Source: Halorussus aquaticus
Lineage (GTDB): Archaea; Halobacteriota; Halobacteria; Halobacteriales; Haladaptataceae
Reading direction: 5' to 3'
Assembly: GCF_024218795.1 (NCBI RefSeq)
Contig: NZ_CP100400.1
Span: forward strand, 2,728,001-2,792,000
Length of the DNA stretch: 64,000 bases
A program made the position numbers and the translations under genes. The notes below the pieces were generated by a model. That model ran no database searches. It saw only the letters and a list, made by a program, of their open reading frames with translations, and was not told the DNA's origin. Below are positions 59,224-64,000 of this stretch, one piece after another; position 1 is the stretch's first letter, and each line of letters begins with the position of its first letter.

Positions 59224-59612
59224 GAGTCGGTCACCTCTCGGTCGGCGGCCGCGAGGAGCGACTCGGTGAGTTCGGTGGCGTCGTAGTAGCGCCAGTTACC
59301 GTCCTTCCGCCGCCGGACGAGTCCGGCGTCCACGAGGTCCGAGAGGGCGTGACTGACCGCGCTCTCGCTGACCTCGACCAGCGGTTCGAGTTCGCAGACG
59401 CAGAGTTCGTCGTCCGCGGCGGCGAGGACCCGGGCGAGTCGGTAGCGCGTCTCGTCGCCGAGGACAGCGAACACCGGCCGAGCCGAGTCGTCGGCGAAGG
59501 CGCTGTCGGCGAGGTCGTCCAGTTCCGCGAGCCGACGGTCGAGGTCGGCGTCCCGGCACTCGCCGAGTTCGTCGGAGACGAGTCGGCGGAGCCGCGTCGT
59601 CGTGCTTGCCAT
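59220..59612 (-). CDS. arsR: ArsR/SmtB-family repressor
   Basis: The 130-residue winged-helix protein has the metalloid-sensing motif ELCVCEL (about 68-74; CxC), followed by the recognition segment VSESAVSHALSDLVDAG (about 79-95) and a beta wing RRRKDGNWRYYDA. It should bind its own promoter and release on arsenite. It heads the pair with the ACR3 pump by ATGA overlap. Confidence 0.93.
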   Translation of the reverse strand: MASTTTRLRRLVSDELGECRDADLDRRLAELDDLADSAFADDSARPVFAVLGDETRYRLARVLAAADDELCVCELEPLVEVSESAVSHALSDLVDAGLVRRRKDGNWRYYDATELTESLLAAADREVTDS

Positions 59613-59741
59613 GGCCGCCGATTGAGCGGAGATTCAGATAGACCTTGCGGAATGAATCGCTGTTCAGATAGCCGGTCGCGTGACTGGCCACCTCACGAAC
59701 CGAGTCGAAAAGAAGTCCGCCGGTGTCCTCCGACAGCCGGT

Positions 59742-60929
59742 TCAGAAGCCGAGCGACGGCACCCAGACGCTCTGGGAGAAGACGCCGACGCTGGCCAGTA
59801 CCGCGACGAGGAAGGTGCCGACCACGATGGCCGCGGCGGGCGGGTCGAAGTGCGTGTCGGCGTGCGCGTAGAAGACGCGCTGGACGAGTTCGCCGACCAA
59901 GGCGCAGACGAGTCCGAAGACGCCACCGACCGCGAGCGCGGGGCCGAGCGGAATCGCGGCCGCCACCTCCGCGATGGGGGCCGTCGAGACCGACATTCCC
60001 GCCGGAGCGAGCGCCAGCGCCGCGGTGCTGGCGGGGAGGCTGATGTGGTGGGTCACCGGAATCTGCTCGACGCCGCAGTTGAGGAAGACGAGACTCGCCG
60101 CGCTGATGCCGAACGCGAGGAACGGACTGCCCGTCTTGTACGCGACGAACGCCGCGAGGACGCCCACGACGAACCCGAGCATCGCCACGTTCGCCCACTT
60201 GTACTGGTGGGGAAGCCACGGTTCGACGACGAATCGACCCTCCGCGGTCCCGCCGTCAGAGCGAGTCTCTGACGAGGCTCGCGCGTCTTCGCGCTGCTCA
60301 CCGCCGTCGGCAGCGGGTTCGCCGCTCCCGTCGGTGTCGGCCGTCGCGGCCTCGCCGATGACGCGCCGGTCGCCGTCCTCGAACGGTCCCATGTCGAGGA
60401 TGCCGCCGCTGGTGTCGCCGATGATGTCGTAGCCGAAGACGACGCGGTGGATGACGGCCGACAGCACGACGCCCATCGCGATGGGGTCGTAGGGCATCCC
60501 GAGCGTCGAGGAGGCGACGGTCAGCCAGTAGCCCACGATACCGAACGCGCCGCCGACAGCCAACACGTCGGGCTTGGTGCCCTGCGCGAACGCGATGTTC
60601 TTGGCCTCGTGGAAGTCGAAGTCGGTGTCCATGTACCCCTTCTTGGCGGCGTAGGCGGCCGCGGCCGCGCCGCCAGCGAAACTGATAGCCGGGGAGAACA
60701 CCGGGCCGAACGCGATGGACCCCGTGATGCCGACCGCCGCGAGTTCGCTGGCCGTGCCCGCGTCGGACCCACCGGCGACTATCTTGCCGATGGCGTTGGC
60801 CGACTCGCCAGCGATGACCATGAAGCCGGTGAAGATGAACGCGGGGAGCGCCCCGAGCGCCGCGCCGAACGCGCCGCCAGCGAACGCCGCGAGCAGCATC
60901 TCGACGGCCCAGAGGTCACCCCAAGCCAT
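59742..60929 (-). CDS. multi-pass membrane protein of the glycerol locus (putative glycerol uptake)
   Basis: The 395-residue protein has about nine hydrophobic helices split by an acidic, Ser/Gly-rich loop (about 185-240, GEPAADGGEQREDARASSET). It is Gly/Ala-rich with repeated GAAxGAL-type packing and is found next to glpK in haloarchaea. In Haloferax volcanii the equivalent gene was proposed as a glycerol facilitator; I recall this rather than prove it. It starts one base after the glpK stop, so the two are co-translated. Confidence 0.75.
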   Translation of the reverse strand: MAWGDLWAVEMLLAAFAGGAFGAALGALPAFIFTGFMVIAGESANAIGKIVAGGSDAGTASELAAVGITGSIAFGPVFSPAISFAGGAAAAAYAAKKGYMDTDFDFHEAKNIAFAQGTKPDVLAVGGAFGIVGYWLTVASSTLGMPYDPIAMGVVLSAVIHRVVFGYDIIGDTSGGILDMGPFEDGDRRVIGEAATADTDGSGEPAADGGEQREDARASSETRSDGGTAEGRFVVEPWLPHQYKWANVAMLGFVVGVLAAFVAYKTGSPFLAFGISAASLVFLNCGVEQIPVTHHISLPASTAALALAPAGMSVSTAPIAEVAAAIPLGPALAVGGVFGLVCALVGELVQRVFYAHADTHFDPPAAAIVVGTFLVAVLASVGVFSQSVWVPSLGF

Positions 60930-62474
60930 TCACGAGTCACCCCCGTCGCGCGCCCAGTCGGTCGCGCGTTCGACGGCGTCGCTCCACCGGTCGTACATCC
61001 GGTCGGCCTCCGCCCGGTTCATGTCCGGTTCGAACTCGCGGTCCACTCGCCAGTTGTCCCGGAGTTCGTCCGGATCGTCCCAGTAGCCGACCGCGAGACC
61101 GGCGGCGTAGGCCGACCCGAGCGCGGTCGTCTCGTCCACCTCGGGGCGGGCGATTTCGGTGCCGATGATGTCGGCCTGCAACTGGCAGAGGAAGTTGTTC
61201 TTGACCGCGCCGCCGTCCACTCTGAGACTCTCCATCTCGATGCCGCTGTCGGCGACCATCGCCTCGGCGACGTCGCGGGTCTGGTAGGCGATGGATTCGA
61301 GCGTCGCGCGGACGACGTGTTCGCGGCGCGTGCCGCGAGTCATCCCGACGATGGTTCCGCGGGCGCGCTGGTCCCAGTGCGGTGCCCCGAGTCCGGTGAA
61401 CGCCGGGACGACGTAGACGCCATCGGTCGAATCGACGCTCCGAGCGAGCGCCTCGGACTCGGCGGCGTCCTCGATGAGCGTCATGTCTTCGAGCCACTCG
61501 ATGGCCGCGCCGGTGACGAAGATGGAGCCTTCGAGGGCGTACTGGACGGGTTCGCCCGAGCGCTGGAACCCGACCGTCGTGAGCAGGCCGTGGTCGCTGT
61601 CCACCGCCTCGTTGCCCGTGTTCATCAGGAAGAAGCTCCCGGTGCCGTAGGTGTTCTTGGCGTTGCCCGCGTCGAAGCAGGTCTGGCCGAAGAGCGCGGC
61701 CTGCTGGTCACCGAGCGCGCCCGCCACCGGAATTTCGGCACCGAGGAAGCCGTCTGGGTCGGTGGTGCCGTAGTAGTCCTCGTCGCTGGAGGGCCGGACC
61801 TCCGGAAGACACGCCGCGGGAACGTCGAACTCCCGGAGCAGGTCGTCGTCCCACTCCATCTCGTGGATGTCGAACAGCATCGTCCGGGAGGCGTTCGTCA
61901 CGTCGGTGACGTGGTTCCCAGTGAGGTTGTAGATGAGCCACGAGTCGATGGTCCCGAACAGGAGTTCGCCCTCTGCGGCCCGCTCTTTCATGTCGGCCGG
62001 GCGGGCGCGCTGGGTCTTGATGGGGTCGGCGTTGTCGAGCAACCACTCGGCCTTGGTCGCCGAGAAGTAGGCGTCGGCTTCGAGACCGGTCTTGGCTCGA
62101 ATCTCCTCGACCTTGCCCTCGGATTCGAGTTGCTCGACGCGGTCGGTGGTCCGGCGGTCCTGCCAGACGATGGCGTTGTGGACCGGCTTGCCGGTGTCGC
62201 GGTCCCAGAGCAGCGTCGTCTCGCGCTGGTTGGTCACGCCGATGGCGGCGAGTTGCTCGGCGGAGAGGTCCGCGTCGTCGAGCGCCGCCCGTACGACCGA
62301 CTTGGTGTTCTCCCAGATTTCGAGCGGGTCGTGTTCGACCCATCCCGGTTCCGGGTAGAACTGTTCGTGCGTCTCGTAGGCGTCCGTGACGACGGTCCCG
62401 TCGTGGTCGAAGACCATGAATCGGGTCCCCGTCGTCCCTTGGTCGATCGCGCCGATGTATGAATTACCTGACAT
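60930..62474 (-). CDS. glpK: glycerol kinase
   Basis: The 514-residue FGGY kinase phosphorylates glycerol to glycerol 3-phosphate. It shows YIGAIDQGTTGTRFMVFDHD (about 6-25), GVTNQRETTLLWDRDTGKPV (about 79-98), the WLLDNADPIKT region, and the ATP-site DGGAVKNNFLCQLQADIIG (about 416-434) with TALGSAYAAGLAVG. It is the first enzyme of glycerol breakdown, a main carbon source in halophiles. It is divergent from glpA. Confidence 0.98.
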   Translation of the reverse strand: MSGNSYIGAIDQGTTGTRFMVFDHDGTVVTDAYETHEQFYPEPGWVEHDPLEIWENTKSVVRAALDDADLSAEQLAAIGVTNQRETTLLWDRDTGKPVHNAIVWQDRRTTDRVEQLESEGKVEEIRAKTGLEADAYFSATKAEWLLDNADPIKTQRARPADMKERAAEGELLFGTIDSWLIYNLTGNHVTDVTNASRTMLFDIHEMEWDDDLLREFDVPAACLPEVRPSSDEDYYGTTDPDGFLGAEIPVAGALGDQQAALFGQTCFDAGNAKNTYGTGSFFLMNTGNEAVDSDHGLLTTVGFQRSGEPVQYALEGSIFVTGAAIEWLEDMTLIEDAAESEALARSVDSTDGVYVVPAFTGLGAPHWDQRARGTIVGMTRGTRREHVVRATLESIAYQTRDVAEAMVADSGIEMESLRVDGGAVKNNFLCQLQADIIGTEIARPEVDETTALGSAYAAGLAVGYWDDPDELRDNWRVDREFEPDMNRAEADRMYDRWSDAVERATDWARDGGDS

Positions 62475-62717
62475 AGTTTACCACCGTCGGTGAGCGCCAG
62501 TCGCTACCGGATTCAGACAACCGCGCGAACTTTACGCACGGTACCGTCCTACCCGTAAACAATATTGACTTTCATTATAAAACTTTCGTCGGGACTCCCC
62601 ATACTGGCCGATTTTCTCCCGTCGAAGAGTTTCTCAGTGGCGGCTCGACAGAATTTACTCTGTAAAGGACAGTGGCGGTAAAGTAAAGTATCGCGGGTCC
62701 CACGTCTGAGAAAACGG
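62475..62717. promoter_or_regulatory. divergent glpK/glpA promoter region
   Basis: This 243-base region separates the two divergent genes and has no gene of its own. AT-rich patches (AATATTG, CATTATAAAAC at about 62574-62584) and the TTTAC-N3-GTAAA palindrome are the visible elements. AAAGTAAAGTAT (about 62680-62691) is a likely TATA region for glpA. Confidence 0.45.
62654..62666. promoter_or_regulatory. palindrome TTTAC-N3-GTAAA upstream of glpA
   Basis: A perfect 5-bp inverted repeat lies about 14 nt before the likely TATA region of glpA. Its place fits a regulator (for example a GlpR-type repressor) site, but this is a guess from position only. Confidence 0.35.
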
Positions 62718-64000
62718 ATGACAGCTACTACCGACGTTCTCGTCATCGGCGGGGGTTCGACGGGTACTGGCATCGCCAGAGACCTGGCGATGCGGGGCGT
62801 GGAGGTCACCCTCGTCGAGAAAGGGAACCTGACCCACGGGACGACAGGGCGGATGCACGGCCTGCTCCACAGTGGAGGGCGCTACGCGGTCTCCGACCAA
62901 GCGAGCGCGGAGGAGTGCATCGAGGAGAACCGCGTCCTCCGGGACATCGCGAGCCACTGCGTCGAGGAGACCGGCGGCCTGTTCGTCCAGTTGGAGGGCG
63001 ACCCCGACGAGTACTTCGAGGAGAAACTGGAGGGCTGTCGGCAGTGTGGCATCCCCGCGGAGGTCCTCAGCGCCCGGGAGGCCCGCGACGAGGAACCCTA
63101 TCTCACGAAGGACGTGAAGCGCGCGATTCGGGTTCCGGACGGCGCTATCGACCCGTTTCGCCTCTGCGTGGCGAACGCGGTCAGCGCCGAGAACCACGGC
63201 GCGCGCGTCGAGACCCACGCCGAAGTCGTGGACCTGCTGGGCGACGGCGAGCGCGTCACCGGCGCGGAGATACGCCACGACAGCGGCCCCGGCAAGCGCT
63301 CGCACGGGAAGTCCGGCGAAACCGAGGAGATTCGCGCGGAGTACGTCGTCAACGCGTCGGGGGCGTGGGCGGGTCAGATCGGCGAGATGGCGGACGTGGA
63401 CATCGAGGTCCGACCGTCGAAGGGCGTGATGGTCGTGATGAACTGCAGGCAGGTAGACACGGTCGTCAACCGGTGTCGGCCGAAGGGCGACGCCGACATC
63501 GTGGTGCCTCACGAGACAACCGCCATCCTCGGCACGACCGACGAGGAGGTCTCGGACCCCGACGACTACCCGGAGGAACGGTGGGAAGTGGACCTGATGA
63601 TAGACGAGTTGAAGCGACTCGTCCCCATCCTCGGGGAGGCCCGGACGGTCCGGTCGTTCTGGGGCGTCCGCCCGCTGTACGAACCGCCGGAGGTCGGGAG
63701 CGCCGACCCGACCGACATCACGCGCGACTACTTCCTGCTCGACCACGAGGAGCGCGACGACCTCCGCGGACTCACGTCCATCGTCGGCGGGAAGTTCACC
63801 ACCTACCGGATGATGGCCGAGGAGATTTCCGACCACGTCTGCGACCAGCTCGGGGTCAGCGCGACGTGTCGCACCGCCGAGGTCCCCCTTCCCGGCAGCG
63901 AGGACGAGTCGGTCCTCGACGCCGGGATGGACCGCTTCGGCCTGCGCTCGCCGGTCGCGCGCCGCAGCGCCCAGCGACTCGGCAGTCGCGCGGACGAGGT
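62718..64000 (+). CDS. glpA: glycerol-3-phosphate dehydrogenase subunit A, N-terminal part (cut by window edge)
   Basis: About 427 residues are visible. They begin with a flavin-binding [20 protein letters not shown] (about 7-26), then [20 protein letters not shown] and the FAD/substrate segments [13 protein letters not shown] and [19 protein letters not shown]. GlpA is the catalytic FAD subunit of the membrane-bound GlpABC dehydrogenase, turning glycerol 3-phosphate into dihydroxyacetone phosphate. The gene runs off the right end; glpB and glpC likely follow outside. Confidence 0.95.
   Translation, partial: MTATTDVLVIGGGSTGTGIARDLAMRGVEVTLVEKGNLTHGTTGRMHGLLHSGGRYAVSDQASAEECIEENRVLRDIASHCVEETGGLFVQLEGDPDEYFEEKLEGCRQCGIPAEVLSAREARDEEPYLTKDVKRAIRVPDGAIDPFRLCVANAVSAENHGARVETHAEVVDLLGDGERVTGAEIRHDSGPGKRSHGKSGETEEIRAEYVVNASGAWAGQIGEMADVDIEVRPSKGVMVVMNCRQVDTVVNRCRPKGDADIVVPHETTAILGTTDEEVSDPDDYPEERWEVDLMIDELKRLVPILGEARTVRSFWGVRPLYEPPEVGSADPTDITRDYFLLDHEERDDLRGLTSIVGGKFTTYRMMAEEISDHVCDQLGVSATCRTAEVPLPGSEDESVLDAGMDRFGLRSPVARRSAQRLGSRADE

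Noticed and set aside
60447..62462. A 671-codon open frame on the plus strand
   Set aside because: It is antisense to glpK and its membrane-protein neighbour, has no domain, and arises from high-GC codon bias.
1..64000. CRISPR array, rRNA, IS transposase or integrase
   Set aside because: No regularly spaced identical repeats, rRNA-like sequence or transposase/integrase motifs were seen in any region; the 21-bp and 24-bp repeats are too short and unspaced for CRISPR.

Overview
The window is a stretch of chromosome from a haloarchaeon (class Halobacteria). GC is high, proteins are strongly acidic, and many starts are leaderless, with a TATA-like box about 27-30 nt before the ATG. Lineage markers are a tRNA-Trp with a long intron that carries C/D guide sequence, DacZ, an archaeal glutamate-cysteine ligase, fibrillarin/Nop5, Tat signals and several haloarchaea-specific DUF families. 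I cannot name the genus from the sequence alone.

Layout. 0-9.5 kb: a partial luciferase-like oxidoreductase, guaB, a DUF5794 membrane protein preceded by an apparently frameshifted small gene, intron-containing tRNA-Trp, a gene-poor decayed stretch (4.2-4.95 kb), a Tat-exported PHP protein, a Y-family polymerase with a long acidic tail carrying four PIP-like motifs, and a thioredoxin-like protein. 9.5-17.2 kb: a two-gene unit of a DUF7504-like protein and a CHAT (caspase-like) protease, a DUF255 protein, and a halocin-C8-like locus (Tat-exported precursor with a ten-cysteine C-terminus, a small two-helix membrane protein and a divergent winged-helix regulator). 17.3-31 kb: housekeeping genes (purD, dacZ-mscS operon, tRNA-Leu, coaD, gshA, flpA, nop5) and small membrane and regulatory genes.

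31-48.9 kb is a catabolic region for phenylacetate and acyl-CoA breakdown. It holds a Bat-type regulator, paaA-B-C-D plus a separate 55-residue zinc ribbon, a PaaG-like hydratase, an amidohydrolase, a MaoC hydratase, a PaaI-type thioesterase, paaK, a thiolase overlapping a fused HMG-CoA-synthase-like/DUF35 protein, 3-hydroxyacyl-CoA dehydrogenase, enoyl-CoA hydratase and an SDR. Together these could ligate phenylacetate to CoA, epoxidise it, isomerise it and run beta-oxidation to acetyl-CoA and succinyl-CoA. No PaaE reductase or PaaZ fusion is seen.

48.9-64 kb: small zinc and membrane proteins, a NUDIX hydrolase, a repeat-rich intergenic segment, a sequon-rich secreted protein, pyrB-pyrI, a cytochrome P450, cutA, phosphoglycolate phosphatase, an ACR3/ArsR arsenite module, and a glycerol locus (membrane protein, glpK, divergent glpA running off the end). 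No IS transposase, integrase, rRNA or CRISPR array was seen. The most distinctive items are the halocin-like locus, the CHAT/DUF7504 pair, the multi-PIP polymerase tail and the thiolase-fold fusion whose catalytic cysteine position holds threonine.
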